Shown here: positions 1-10,152 of the stretch, piece after piece
Numbering within the stretch: the stretch's first letter is position 1
Layout of the letters: each line of letters opens with the position of its first letter
Source: Chenopodium formosanum
Taxonomy: Eukaryota > Streptophyta > Magnoliopsida > Caryophyllales > Amaranthaceae
Direction: 5' to 3'
Assembly: GCA_024500155.1 (NCBI GenBank)
Contig: CM044874.1
Span: forward strand, 39,006,384 to 39,070,383
DNA length: 64,000 nucleotides
Notes under the pieces: generated by a model
The model's database searches: none
Seen by the model: the letters and a program-made list of their open reading frames with translations, nothing else
What the model was told of the DNA's origin: nothing
Program-made: the position numbers and the translations under genes

Positions 1-640
1 TATCAAAGCAAAGCCACGGTTTGCTTAGTGGTTTTTCTTGGAGTCTAGTTCACTTTCTTGAACTTTCTTGAATTTTCTTTACTTAGATTTTGCTTACAAG
101 TTTTTACCTTTCACTTGAAAGGGTTTTTCTTGGTTCAAGCATTAGGATCTTTAATCTTTATTTAGTTCTTTAATTTTTATTTATTTATTTAATTGCTTTA
201 AAAATCAGTTAGTTAGCAAAATAAATCAGTTTAGGCGTGTGCTTGTTCTCCAAGGAGTTTGGTGTATGCTTGTGCGCGAAGGTGCTTGCTCTTCAAGCAA
301 GTTAGAATTCTAGTTTAATTAGGATTGAATTAGGGACTTGTCCTAATCTTGCTAGGAAAACTAAGTCTTATAAATAGGGCTGTAAACACACGAATAGATT
401 TTATACAGAGATTAATATTCAGATTTATTTCTTAAGTTGCATACTTGAGTTTTTTGTTGATTATGATCAATTGTTGTTTTGCTTGTTTTAGTTAAAACAT
501 TCGTTTGGATTGATTAATTAAGTGGATTCTTAGTTGATTAATCTTAGTTTTTGTTTAATTCTTGGTGGATTTCCTGTATAGAATTAGACTTAAACATATC
601 CCTTGTGTTTTGTTGATTTTCGGATCAATAATTCACATCA
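1..640 (+). repeat. 5' LTR of CRM-like element (truncated by window edge)
   Basis: Aligns with 5399-6027. It ends in CA just before the primer-binding site. It contains TATAAATAG near 369-377. Compared with the 3' copy it has an extra 10-bp tandem unit near 61-70 and about six base differences. Confidence 0.9.
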
Positions 641-644
641 TCTT

Positions 645-656
645 TGGTATCAGAGC
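645..656 (+). other. Primer-binding site, initiator tRNA-Met type
   Basis: TGGTATCAGAGC lies 4 bp after the LTR end. This is the classic plant retrotransposon primer site complementary to the 3' end of initiator tRNA-Met, and it fixes the 3' boundary of the LTR. Confidence 0.93.
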
Positions 657-909
657 AGGTTTGCGCAACTTCGGTAAATATTAAACTGGGAACAATTGGC
701 TGGGAATTTTTACGTGATTCTTTTTGCATTGAACTCTAAAAACGTCCAGCTACCACCGTGAGTAACGCGTTCTACACAGCCTCAAACGTTTGGTGTTTGT
801 GCACTGATTTGAGGTTGAGAGTCCGGTTTTTGTGTTGCCTAGTTTTCCTTCAAGATTCGATCTTTTAATCAAGATTTTTGCATAAACTGACTTGGTTTGT
901 GTAGGAATC

Positions 910-3900
910 ATGAGTGACGAGGAGGTTCCACAAGTTTCAAGGGGATTAACCTTAGAACAGGCTCAAAATCTTAGAAGAGATAGGCGAATTGACGAGTTGG
1001 CAGCAAGGATGGATGAGATATTAAAAAGGCTTGATACTCTTGCTGGAGATTCTTCAAGGAAAGGGAATTCTAACCCTAATTCTGGTTTAAGTGAGGAAGA
1101 ACAACCAAGGAGGAACCCAAGGAGGCCACGAAATAATTATTCCTCAAGTGATGAATCACCAAGGCCTAGGAGGAGAGATCGACCAAAGGATGATGATAGG
1201 AACCTTAGATTAGATCTTCCCGAATTCAATGGGAGTATGAATGAACCTGAAAAATACTTTGAGTGGATTAGAAGGGCCGAGACACTTTTTGATTACAAGG
1301 AGTATGATGAAAGGAAAAGATGCAAATTGGCTGAATTAAAACTGACCGGTTATGCTAGTCTTTGGTATGATAATCTAAAGAAGAAAAGGCATAAGGAGGG
1401 GCGTGCAAGAATCTCAACTTGGGAACAACTCAAGAAGCACATGAATAAAAGGTTCGTACCTAGTGATTATATTCAAGATGTTTATCTTAAGATGCAACTT
1501 TTTAAACAAAATTCTATGACTGTTGAGAATTATATTGGTGAATTTGAAAAGTTATGCATGCTATGTGGCTTAGAAGAGATTGTTGAGCATAAGATTGCTA
1601 GATTTATTTCGGGGTTGAATGATAATATTGCTGAAAAAGTTGAATTGCAACAATATTGGTCCTTTGAGGATGTTTGCAAGGTAGCTTTGAAAGTTGAAAA
1701 ACAGATAAAGGGGAAGAAAGGGACGTACACTAAGCCCTATGTAAAAGGTTTCACTAAACCTTTTGAGAAGAACAGCTTGGAGAAAAGTGGTTCTAGTTCG
1801 AAATACAAGGAGACTAAATCAAAGTTTGAAGCTCCTAAAAAGCTTGTTGAAGATAGGAAGTGCTTCAAGTGTGGTAGTGTTGGTCACATTGCAACTAATT
1901 GTCCATCAAAAAGAGTAATGACTGCTCAAGAGTGGGAACAAGAACAAGCTAAGTGTGAGCAAGGTAGTGACTATGAAGAAAAGAACGAAGAGGAAAACTT
2001 TGAAGAAGAGGAGGGGCATATTGACGAAATTGATCCCGAGACTCATGGTCAAAGTTTGGTTCTAAGAAGGGAGCTACACTCTAAAACCGTACCTATGGAA
2101 AACAATCAAAGGGAGAAAATCTTTCTTACAAGGTGCAAGGTAGAAGATAGGTTGTGTGATATGATCATAGACACGGGGAGTTGCACTAATGTGGTATCTA
2201 CTACTTTGGTAGACAAATTGAAGTGGCCAACTACTGAACATCCAAGCCCTTATAAGCTTCATTGGCTTAATAATTCGAGTGATGTTAAGGTAACTAAACA
2301 AGCCTTAATCTCCTTTTCAATTGGTAAATTTCATGATAAAGTTTTGTGTGATGTTTGTCCTATGGATGCTTGTCATATACTATTAGGCCGTCCTTGGAAA
2401 TATGATAGATTTGTGAAGTTTGATGGAAGGACTAATGTGTATGTTGTGAGAAAAGGAGAAAAAGAGAGACCGGTTGCTTTAAAACCTTTGATAAGCAACA
2501 AGTCTTCTAATGTTACCTCTAATTCGAAGAGTTCTTATTTAATTAGTGAGAGGGAATTAGAAAAAGAGATTTGCAGCAACAATGTGGTATATATACTTGT
2601 TTCTAATGAGATTCGAATTGATCAAGATAAACAAGTAAAGAGGCCGTATGAATTGGAATCTGTTTTAGAAGAATTCAAGGATGTCTTTCCTAAGGAATTA
2701 CCTCCGGGACTACCTCCTATTCGTGGGATAGAGCATCAAATTGACTTTATTCCGGGAGCATCATTACCTAATAAGGCAGCCTATAGAAGTAATCCGGAAG
2801 AAACAAAGGAGATGCAAAGGCAAATTGAAGAGCTTATGGCTAGAGGATACGTGAGGGAAAGTATGAGCCCTTGTGCTGTGCCTACTTTACTTGTCCCAAA
2901 GAAAGATGGGAGTTGGCGCATGTGTATTGATAGTAGGAGTGTGAATAACATCACTATCAAATACCAATTTCCTATTCCAAGATTAGATGATCTACTTGAT
3001 GAACTACATGGTTCAAAGTTGTTTTCTAAGATTGATCTTATGAGTGGTTATCATCAAATTCGAATGAGAGAAGGAGATGAGTGGAAAACAGCATTCAAGA
3101 CTAAGTTAGGGTTGTATGAATGGTTGGTGATGCCGTTTGGACTCACTAATGCACCTAGCACTTTCATGAGGTTGATGCATAAGGTACTTAAACCTTTCCT
3201 TGGCAAGTTTGTTGTTGTTTATTTAGATGATATTCTGATATACTCTAAAAATTTGCATGATCATTTAAATCATCTAACAAGTGTGTTTGAAGTGTTAAGA
3301 GAGAAGAAACTCTATGCTAAGCTTGAAAAATGCTACTTCTTAATGCCTAGTGTTACTTTTCTTGGTTATGTTGTATCAAAAGATGGAGTTTCAGTTGATC
3401 ATTCGAAAGTAGAGGCTATCAAAACTTGGCCTATTCCTACTAATATGAGTGAAGTAAGGTCTTTTCATGGTCTAGCTTCGTTCTATAGAAGATTTGTCAA
3501 GAATTTCTCAAGTATTGTGGCGCCTATGACCGAATGTTTGAAGAAGGACAAGGGTAAATTCGAATGGACTAAAGAAGCTCAAAGTGCATTTGAGTTGGTT
3601 AAAAAGAAGCTATGTGAAGCACTTATACTTGCGTTACCAGATTTCTCAAGTCCTTTTGAAGTTGAAACCGATGCTAGTGGAGTTGGAATTGGAGCAGTTT
3701 TACTCCAAAAGAAGAGGCCTATTGCATATTTCAGTGAGAAATTGGGAGGAGCTCGATTGAACTATTCTACTTATGATAAAGAGTTCTATACCATTGTTAG
3801 AGCTTTAGATCATTGGAGCCATTATCTCCGACCTAATCACTTTGTGTTGCATTCTGATCATGAAGCATTGAAGTACATACATGGACAACAAAAGCTCAAT

Positions 3901-4971
3901 CCTAGACATGCTACGGGGGTTGAATTTTTACAATCATTTAATTTTTCTTCAAGGTACAAAGAAGGGAAATCGAATGTTGTGGCTGATGCATTATCTAGAA
4001 GATACACTTTGATTGGAATTCTAAACAGCAAGCTACTTGGTTTTGAATTGATCACAGAATACTACAAAGGTGATGATGATTTTGCTACATTGATTGAAGA
4101 GTGTTCTAAAGGAGCCGTGGGTTCTTATTTGCTGAAAGATGGTTTTCTTTTCAAAGGAAATCGACTTTGTCTTCCTAAGTGTTCTATTAGAGAGCTAGTT
4201 GTTAGAGAAGCTCATGGGGGAGGAATTGCTGGTGACTTTGGCATTACAAAGACCTTGAGTATGTTACAAGAACACTTCTATTGGCCTAAGATGCTCACGG
4301 ATGTGCAACTAGTTATTTCTAGGTGTGAAACTTGTCAAAAAGCGAAGGCTACTTTTCATCAAGGCTTGTATACTCCTTTACCTGTTCCAGATTCACCTTG
4401 GGAAGATATTTCTATGGATTTTATTGTGGGATTGCCGAGAACACAATGGGGAAAAGACTCTATTATGGTTGTTGTGGATAGGTTCTCTAAGATGGCTCAT
4501 TTTGTTCCTTGTCACAAAGTGGATGATGCTATGAAAGTGGCGGAATTATACTTCAAAGAGATTGTTAGATTGCATGGAATTCCGAAAACTATTGTGAGTG
4601 ATCGAGATACAAAGTTCATGAGTTTCTTTTGGAAGTCTCTATGGAAGCTTGTGGGAACTAAATTGCTCTTTAGTACATCTTACCATCCACAAACTGATGG
4701 ACAAACCGAGGTTACTAATCGTACTCTTGGTGCGCTTTTGCGTGGGTTAGTGAGTAAGACACAAAAGGATTGGGACATCAAGTTAGCTCATGCGGAGTTT
4801 GCTTATAATAGATCACCTACATATGCTACCAAACATAGTCCTTTTGAGGTAGTCTATGGAGTCAATCCGAAACTTCCAATTGATCTTGTTCCATTGCCTA
4901 AGGGTGAATTAATTCACAAAGATGCCGAGTCTAAGTTGAAGAGTATGCTGAAATTACATGCTCAAGTTTGA
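910..4971 (+). CDS. Gag-Pol polyprotein of CRM-like element (N-terminal 1353 codons)
   Basis: The first ATG in the frame is at 910; the open frame extends a few codons upstream without one. Order: Gag capsid domain (about 1300-1590), CCHC zinc knuckle at 1861-1902, aspartic protease D-T-G at 2170-2178, RT with Y-L-D-D at 3220-3231, RNase H first Asp at 3670, then integrase with an HHCC finger (about 4210-4340) and catalytic D, D, E at 4417, 4600 and 4708. All catalytic residues are present. The frame ends in TGA at 4969-4971, yet the same frame continues with matching integrase sequence. The TGA replaces a position where related elements usually carry Arg, so CGA to TGA is the simplest explanation. 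Copy-and-paste transposition is the family function; this copy probably needs help from others. Confidence 0.9.
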   Translation: MSDEEVPQVSRGLTLEQAQNLRRDRRIDELAARMDEILKRLDTLAGDSSRKGNSNPNSGLSEEEQPRRNPRRPRNNYSSSDESPRPRRRDRPKDDDRNLRLDLPEFNGSMNEPEKYFEWIRRAETLFDYKEYDERKRCKLAELKLTGYASLWYDNLKKKRHKEGRARISTWEQLKKHMNKRFVPSDYIQDVYLKMQLFKQNSMTVENYIGEFEKLCMLCGLEEIVEHKIARFISGLNDNIAEKVELQQYWSFEDVCKVALKVEKQIKGKKGTYTKPYVKGFTKPFEKNSLEKSGSSSKYKETKSKFEAPKKLVEDRKCFKCGSVGHIATNCPSKRVMTAQEWEQEQAKCEQGSDYEEKNEEENFEEEEGHIDEIDPETHGQSLVLRRELHSKTVPMENNQREKIFLTRCKVEDRLCDMIIDTGSCTNVVSTTLVDKLKWPTTEHPSPYKLHWLNNSSDVKVTKQALISFSIGKFHDKVLCDVCPMDACHILLGRPWKYDRFVKFDGRTNVYVVRKGEKERPVALKPLISNKSSNVTSNSKSSYLISERELEKEICSNNVVYILVSNEIRIDQDKQVKRPYELESVLEEFKDVFPKELPPGLPPIRGIEHQIDFIPGASLPNKAAYRSNPEETKEMQRQIEELMARGYVRESMSPCAVPTLLVPKKDGSWRMCIDSRSVNNITIKYQFPIPRLDDLLDELHGSKLFSKIDLMSGYHQIRMREGDEWKTAFKTKLGLYEWLVMPFGLTNAPSTFMRLMHKVLKPFLGKFVVVYLDDILIYSKNLHDHLNHLTSVFEVLREKKLYAKLEKCYFLMPSVTFLGYVVSKDGVSVDHSKVEAIKTWPIPTNMSEVRSFHGLASFYRRFVKNFSSIVAPMTECLKKDKGKFEWTKEAQSAFELVKKKLCEALILALPDFSSPFEVETDASGVGIGAVLLQKKRPIAYFSEKLGGARLNYSTYDKEFYTIVRALDHWSHYLRPNHFVLHSDHEALKYIHGQQKLNPRHATGVEFLQSFNFSSRYKEGKSNVVADALSRRYTLIGILNSKLLGFELITEYYKGDDDFATLIEECSKGAVGSYLLKDGFLFKGNRLCLPKCSIRELVVREAHGGGIAGDFGITKTLSMLQEHFYWPKMLTDVQLVISRCETCQKAKATFHQGLYTPLPVPDSPWEDISMDFIVGLPRTQWGKDSIMVVVDRFSKMAHFVPCHKVDDAMKVAELYFKEIVRLHGIPKTIVSDRDTKFMSFFWKSLWKLVGTKLLFSTSYHPQTDGQTEVTNRTLGALLRGLVSKTQKDWDIKLAHAEFAYNRSPTYATKHSPFEVVYGVNPKLPIDLVPLPKGELIHKDAESKLKSMLKLHAQV

Positions 4972-5445
4972 ACAAGAATAGAGAAAGTAAATGACATGTA
5001 CAAAGCTAGAGCAAACAAGCATAGAAAGCAACAAGGTTACAATGTTGGAGACTTGGTATGGTTACATTTGAGAAAGGAAAGATTTCCAGGAAAACGCAAG
5101 AATAATTTGATGCCTAGAAGTGAAGGTCCTTTCAAGATTATTGAGAAGATCAATGACAATGCTTATAAGTTAGAACTTCCGGGAGAATATGGAGTTAGTG
5201 CTACATTCAATGTTGGCCATTTGGCTAAGTATATTCCTGATGAAGAACTTCGAGATTTGAGGACAAATTCTTTCGAAGAAGAGGAGGATGATGCAAGTCT
5301 AAGCATGGAGAACTTCGAAGATTTGCTTATCTTGCATCAAGATAGCTTGTCCCTAAACATTGATTCAAGCCAAGCATTGCATGGACACTTTCTTGGATAT
5401 CAAAGCAAAGCCACGGTTTGCTTAGTGGTTTTTCTTGGAGTCTAG
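4972..5445 (+). CDS. Integrase C-terminal part, same frame after the TGA
   Basis: In-frame continuation of the polyprotein; the first ATG after the stop is at 4996, but no separate start is implied. It contains the G-D-L-V-W-L-H-L-R-K-E-R block and the GPF-type motif (about 5125-5135), which bind DNA or position integrase, then an acidic tail. No chromodomain is visible. The last 50 or so codons lie inside the 3' LTR. Only TGA 4969 separates it from the upstream frame. Confidence 0.85.
   Translation, partial: TRIEKVNDMYKARANKHRKQQGYNVGDLVWLHLRKERFPGKRKNNLMPRSEGPFKIIEKINDNAYKLELPGEYGVSATFNVGHLAKYIPDEELRDLRTNSFEEEEDDASLSMENFEDLLILHQDSLSLNIDSSQALHGHFLGYQSKATVCLVVFLGV
5275..5288 (+). other. Polypurine tract of CRM-like element
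   Basis: The run GAAGAAGAGGAGGA is directly followed by TG at 5289, the inferred start of the 3' LTR. It overlaps the coding frame, where it encodes the acidic stretch of the integrase tail. Confidence 0.65.
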
Positions 5446-6027
5446 TTCACTTTCTTGAATTTTCTTTACTTAGATTTTGCTTACAAGTTTTTACCTTTAA
5501 CTTGAAAGGGTTTTTCTTGGTTCAAGCATTAGGATCTTTAATCTTTATTTAGTTCTTTAATTTTTATTTATTTATTTAATTGCTTTAAAAATCAGTTAGT
5601 TAGCAAAATAAATCAGTTTAGGCGTGTGCTTGTTCTCCAAGGAGTTTGGTGTATGCTTGTGCGCCAAGGGGCTTGCTCTTCAAGCAAGTTAGAATTCTAG
5701 TTTAATTAGGATTGAATTAGGGACTTGTCCTAATCTTGCTAGGAAAACTAAGTCTTATAAATAGGGCTGTAAACACACGAATAGATTTTATACAGAGATT
5801 AATATTCAGATTTATTTCTTAAGTTGCATACTTGAGTTTTTTGTTGATTGTGATCAATTGCTGTTTTGCTTGTTTTAGTTAAAACATTCGTTTGGATTGA
5901 TTAATTAAGTGGATTCTTAATTGATTAATCTTAGTTTTTGTTTAATTCTTGGTGGATTTCCTGTATAGAATTAGACTTAAACATATCCCTTGTGTTTTGT
6001 TGATTTTCGGATCAATAATTCACATCA
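5289..6027 (+). repeat. 3' LTR of CRM-like element
   Basis: About 739 bp, TG...CA. It contains TATAAATAG near 5756-5764 and the last part of the pol frame. It matches 1-640 over the shared part. Confidence 0.85.
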
Positions 6028-7052
6028 TCACTCTAAGTCAGTTAGTAACTGTCTACTTATAATGAACTATAGGTAGCACTTTTTCCTCTTCTTGCGTTCT
6101 TTCTGAATGGCAGCATCGCTCTCCCTCGTGCAGGAATGCTGCACACTTTGCCGCAAAAGGGGACCACTTTTCTATGTGGGTTCATTTCATAATTTTTTTT
6201 TTTAATAAAGAAGCGCGCCCCTGTTAGTGTAATGTAGGTGTCTTTCTCAGTTGATGGATTGGATAAATGCCTATATCGCTTTGTAATGTTATTGTCATGT
6301 TGATGCTATATTAAAGAATATAATCTAAAAAAGTTGCTTTAGTCCCATTCTTTATAATTGTCTTTCTCGTACTGTGTAAACGAACTTCAAGTCTTAATTT
6401 TGTACTCCCAGGAAGCGTCACAACCTAGGTTTGGGCCACCTCCGATGTCGATCTGCAGTAAATAGTTTGTTTTGGAAAGTAGTTTTCCGAGGTAGATACT
6501 ATTTTAACGTAGAGCGATTTGCCTGCTTCTTTCTAGGCTATAGTTTACCTGTATCATGCAAATGTCCAACACTTAGGTGCTTTCTAAGATCATCCTATGA
6601 AAGATGTATGACATGTATGGATAATGAATGACTTGCATGGTATGCAATCTGAACGCCCACAGAGTACAAAAGGTAAGACCTAATAAGAGAAATGAGCTTA
6701 GCACAACACGATATGGGATAAAAACCGAATCCTAAAAGGAGAAAACCCATCACTAAACAATCAGAGCAATAGAAGAAATAGGTTCAGACCAAGTGACAGA
6801 ACTCTCTATGAGTTGGGCTACATAAAAGATCCTATTCTAAAATGGATGTAGCTTAAATAAAGCCCAATGCAGGTTGAACTTTATGGAATCTAAGCCTCAC
6901 TACCATCTTAGAGCGTTACAAGGAATTTTGGGCCTAATGAAAAGAGTTTCAAGTTTGGGTTCAACCATAGGTGAAAGATATCCTACACAAGTTAGGCCTA
7001 AGACAAGGTCCCATATAGATTCAGCTTAGGGCTTTGGAATAGAACGAATAAG
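6028..7052. other. Unassigned spacer between two LTR elements
   Basis: No coding frame above shadow length and no recognisable domain on either strand. The sequence is moderately AT-rich, with a T run near 6190-6202. Nothing supports a gene or RNA. Confidence 0.5.
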
Positions 7053-7560
7053 TGTGCATGGGAAAGTTGTTTAGGGTATTTTTACCCTGCCGCGTGGCCC
7101 AATCAGAGGGTGACAAGTGTCAGCCTCAGATTGGTCCAAAATGGACCAATCCCTATTTGACACGTGTCATTCCAGAGATAAAAGGCAGAAGGCGGCCTTC
7201 AGGCCCAAATCCCGAGAAAGCCGTAATACGGCGCAGCCCACCAATGATTAGGGTACAGTGACCTAATCAGGGGCAATTTCCAATGACCCTATAAATAGGG
7301 GGATGTCCCTCATTTTGAGGACACGTTTTTACCATTTATTACAACTGTATTCTCTAACACCAGAAAAACCCCTGAGCTTGGAATCCGAGCAGATTCCCAC
7401 CTAAATTTCCGTTCTCTTTATCCCGTTTCAAGTTACTAACTTGTGCGTCGGAGGCGGAGCACCACCCAACAGGTGTCTCCGTTGGTTTTGCAGGTACAGC
7501 TCACTGCGGATCAGTCTTCGTGTTGTAACTCTCCCGAGGGACAAAAAAACACCCAAAACA
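7053..7560 (+). repeat. 5' LTR of Tat element
   Basis: Starts TG at about 7053 and ends CA at 7560, directly before the primer site. It contains TATAAATA at 7290-7297, followed by a short hairpin at 7304-7323. It is weakly similar to the LTRs of the nested Tat element. The start is judged by that alignment. Confidence 0.75.
7290..7323 (+). promoter_or_regulatory. TATA box plus downstream hairpin of Tat LTR
   Basis: TATAAATA at 7290-7297 is followed after 6 bp by an inverted repeat (TGTCCCTC, loop ATTTT, GAGGACA, one bulge). A hairpin sits at the same place in the other Tat LTRs here, with different bases. Confidence 0.55.
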
Positions 7561-7580
7561 TTTGGCGCCGTCTGTGGGGA
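7561..7580 (+). other. Primer-binding site, Tat type
   Basis: TTTGGCGCCGTCTGTGGGGA follows the LTR end directly. The TGGCGCC start is the 3' end complement of a plant tRNA of the Asp/Arg-like class used by Tat elements. The exact tRNA is not certain. Confidence 0.8.
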
Positions 7581-7593
7581 GAGTACCTCGAAG

Positions 7594-9078
7594 ATGGTTC
7601 AAGAGTCTGTACCACCTCCTAACCGCCTGGGCGAAGACCCAGAAGTCTTTACAGACCATGAGGAGGATGAGGATCCTCAGGTCGAAACCTCTACAGCTGA
7701 GGACGGCTCCCTCAGAGTCAAGCGCATCCGGCCCAGAGAGACTCTGGAACGGGGCGCCTCCCAGGCGGGTCCGAGCAGACCTACTGGGCAGCCAGAAGGG
7801 GCAACCCAAGCGGCAGCTGGATCGGCCCCTGTCACCCGAGACGAACTCATGAGGTTCATGACGAGTTTCAAGGGTGAAATCACAAAGCTGATCACCAAAA
7901 GCCAGGCTGGCCCAAGTAAAGGTCAGCCAGCGAAGAAGACTCCTCCAGAGAAGGGGAAGTCAGTCAGAAACCGACAGCCTACTCCCCATCCAAAGGAGAA
8001 GGCAGCCGGGACCATTGATTGGTCCAAAATTCTCCTTCCTGGGGGAAACACTAATAACCCTTGCCGGCCTCATCAGCCGGCGAGAAGTAAAAAATCAACT
8101 CTCGATGCCCGGGAAATCATCAACCGGAAGAGAAATCAATCGCTGTCTGAGTCGGCTTCAACGTCGAACTTTCCAGACAGCTTCAACAATATTTCTGCAG
8201 GGAGTACACCCTCCTTGCATGAGAGTCAAACATGCGGTAATACCGTCCATTCTGGCCCTCATATGATTGGAAATGTACCGTATGTGCCTACTCAGGCTTA
8301 CGGACATTATTCTCCTCACTTCATGCAGCCAGCCTTCTTTGGAGGTCAGGCGGCATATCCAAATGTCCAGCCACTGGAATGGCAGCTTCGACTACTGCGC
8401 CTGGGTGAACAGCCTTCTGCGTTCACTCCGGAGATAACCGAGGCGGCTCTGCCAGCCAAGGTTAAGAATGTGTTGGTTGGTACCTATGATGGTACCACCA
8501 ATCCAGAAGATCACCTCATGGCTTACACCAACCTCATGTATTTGCAGGGGTTGGATGATGCCACTTGGTGTCGATGCTTTCCGGCTACATTGAAGGGCAT
8601 CGCCCAACAATGGTTTGGCAACCTGCCAGCCGGGTCTATAGACAGCTTCAGGAAGCTTGCCTTCCTGTTTGCTTCCAACTTCTCAATGAACATCCCTGCT
8701 AAAAAGACAAGCCTTGATTTGAGCACTGTTAAGCAGGGAAAGAGAGAAGGGCTGCGCTCATATGTCAGGCGGTTCAACCTGATCAGAATTCAGATTCAGG
8801 GACTGTCTGATGAGGTAGCTTTTACAGACTTTTTTAAAGGTCTGAGAGACGGGTCGACCTTTAAGTTCGACCTAGTCAGAAAAGGGGCTTTCACCCTGCA
8901 GGCGGCCCTGAGGGAGGCGGAAAGCTACATTCAAGCTACCGATCTCTGCTCGCCTGGTAGCCAGTCAGACTCCAAGAAGTCTGACAAACAGAAAGACAGT
9001 CGGTCAGCTCAGCCGGCTAAAAACAAAGAAGAGAGCAAGAAAAGAAAAGAAGTCTGGGCGGTTACTGACTCTGACTAG
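7594..9078 (+). CDS. Tat Gag, N-terminal and capsid part
   Basis: The start ATG at 7594 lies 13 bp after the primer site, the same spacing as in the nested copy. An acidic and Pro/Gln-rich N-terminal region is followed by the capsid region (about 8380-8960) with the block G-T-Y-D-G-T-T-N-P-E-D-H and a W-C-R-C-F motif, typical of Tat/retrotrans_gag proteins that form the virus-like particle. The frame ends in TAG at 9076-9078 but goes on in phase with the nucleocapsid. The aligned codon in the nested copy is CAG, so this stop is a private C-to-T mutation. Confidence 0.85.
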   Translation: MVQESVPPPNRLGEDPEVFTDHEEDEDPQVETSTAEDGSLRVKRIRPRETLERGASQAGPSRPTGQPEGATQAAAGSAPVTRDELMRFMTSFKGEITKLITKSQAGPSKGQPAKKTPPEKGKSVRNRQPTPHPKEKAAGTIDWSKILLPGGNTNNPCRPHQPARSKKSTLDAREIINRKRNQSLSESASTSNFPDSFNNISAGSTPSLHESQTCGNTVHSGPHMIGNVPYVPTQAYGHYSPHFMQPAFFGGQAAYPNVQPLEWQLRLLRLGEQPSAFTPEITEAALPAKVKNVLVGTYDGTTNPEDHLMAYTNLMYLQGLDDATWCRCFPATLKGIAQQWFGNLPAGSIDSFRKLAFLFASNFSMNIPAKKTSLDLSTVKQGKREGLRSYVRRFNLIRIQIQGLSDEVAFTDFFKGLRDGSTFKFDLVRKGAFTLQAALREAESYIQATDLCSPGSQSDSKKSDKQKDSRSAQPAKNKEESKKRKEVWAVTDSD

Positions 9079-10152
9079 CCGTCCCAGAAGAAAAAGAAAG
9101 AATTTAAACCGTACGTTCTCAAGTACGAGTTTAATAAGGACTGCAACTCCATCTTCATGGAGGTAAAGGACCGGTTGTCCATTGAGAAGCCGAATCCTAT
9201 GAAGAGTTCTGTCCAATCACGGAACAAGAATAAATTCTGTCAGTTCCATGAGGAGGTCGGCCATGACACCAACGACTGCTTCAGTCTTCAGCGCGCGTTG
9301 GACCGTCTGGCTGACAAAGGGCTGTTGAAGTCCTACATTTCTAAGTCCCCAGCCGGGGCAAAAAAGAAAAACAAGGGTCAGTCCTCCAGGACTACCCCCC
9401 AGCCTGCTAGTAGCTCGGATACCGATAAGGAGCCGGTCTCATGTGGTTGCCCTACCATCCGGGGCACCAAGAGCCATCTTCGAAAGATGGACAAAGATGA
9501 TGATGAGCAGGCGGAAGCTAGCTCCTCCTTCCCAGACGTCTTGATCACGGAGAAGGATAGGGACAGCGTTCGCCGCCCGCATGATGACCCGGTGGTCATT
9601 GAATGTAAGGTTGCCAATCAGCTGGTTGGACGGATCCTTATTGACACCGGCAGCTCATCAGACATCATCAGCCTCCGGTGCTTGCAAAAGCTGAAATACA
9701 ATATCAGCAGCATGCACCCGGTCACCCACCCCTTGGTTGGTTTTGGGGGTGGGATGGTCTACCCAGCCGGAAGAATTGATTTACCTATCCGGCTGGGGGA
9801 GAAAGGCGAGGGACGACATATTGTCGTCAGATTCTTGGTCGTTGAGGAGTTGACCGCCTATAACATCATTCTTGGCAGGCCAACCCTCAATGTAGCCAAG
9901 GCGGTAATCATCCCTTCCCTCATGCTCATTAAGTATGAAAGGGATGACGGCTCTGTTGGTTCCTTGAATGGGGATCAGAAGACGGCCCGAGAATGTTATC
10001 TCTCAGCCGTCCGAGATACTGTGGCCCCAGGTGGACAGGAACTAATAGACCTTGACAACGTCAAGGATGCCGACCCAGCTCTTGCCCCATCAGCAGCCGG
10101 AAAGAAAAGAAAGGCTCCACTGCTGGTGGAGGTGAAAAAAGAGAAAAAATAG
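9079..10152 (+). CDS. Tat nucleocapsid and aspartic protease
   Basis: Same frame as Gag. It contains a C-X2-H-X4-H-X4-C finger at 9238-9279 (unlike the usual CCHC, as is usual in Tat) and a retropepsin-type protease with D-T-G at 9643-9651 and the later I-L-G-R-P-T-L-N block (about 9867-9890). It ends in a Lys-rich tail and TAG at 10150-10152. RT-upstream sequence continues in the same frame after this stop. Confidence 0.82.
   Translation, partial: PSQKKKKEFKPYVLKYEFNKDCNSIFMEVKDRLSIEKPNPMKSSVQSRNKNKFCQFHEEVGHDTNDCFSLQRALDRLADKGLLKSYISKSPAGAKKKNKGQSSRTTPQPASSSDTDKEPVSCGCPTIRGTKSHLRKMDKDDDEQAEASSSFPDVLITEKDRDSVRRPHDDPVVIECKVANQLVGRILIDTGSSSDIISLRCLQKLKYNISSMHPVTHPLVGFGGGMVYPAGRIDLPIRLGEKGEGRHIVVRFLVVEELTAYNIILGRPTLNVAKAVIIPSLMLIKYERDDGSVGSLNGDQKTARECYLSAVRDTVAPGGQELIDLDNVKDADPALAPSAAGKKRKAPLLVEVKKEKK

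Larger units (their letters stand above)
1..6027 (+). mobile_element. CRM-like Ty3/gypsy chromovirus, nearly complete
   Basis: LTR retrotransposon with the order LTR, primer-binding site, gag, protease, RT, RNase H, integrase, LTR. Its 5' end lies just upstream of the window: the left LTR copy lacks about 109 bp present in the right copy. The integrase C-terminus has no chromodomain; it carries a GPF-type module and its frame runs about 155 bp into the 3' LTR, a layout known from the plant CRM clade. Shared LTR sequence differs by about six substitutions and one 10-bp tandem-unit indel over roughly 630 bp, so the insertion is recent. One nonsense codon splits the polyprotein. Clade assignment is inference from remembered motifs. 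Confidence 0.85.

Noticed and set aside
4969..4971. TGA in the CRM-like polyprotein as programmed recoding
   Set aside because: Its position within integrase is not where these elements regulate Gag to Pol ratio; a CpG decay CGA to TGA explains it.
9076..9078. TAG inside Tat Gag as a programmed stop
   Set aside because: The aligned codon in the nested copy is CAG and the following bases do not fit a readthrough context.
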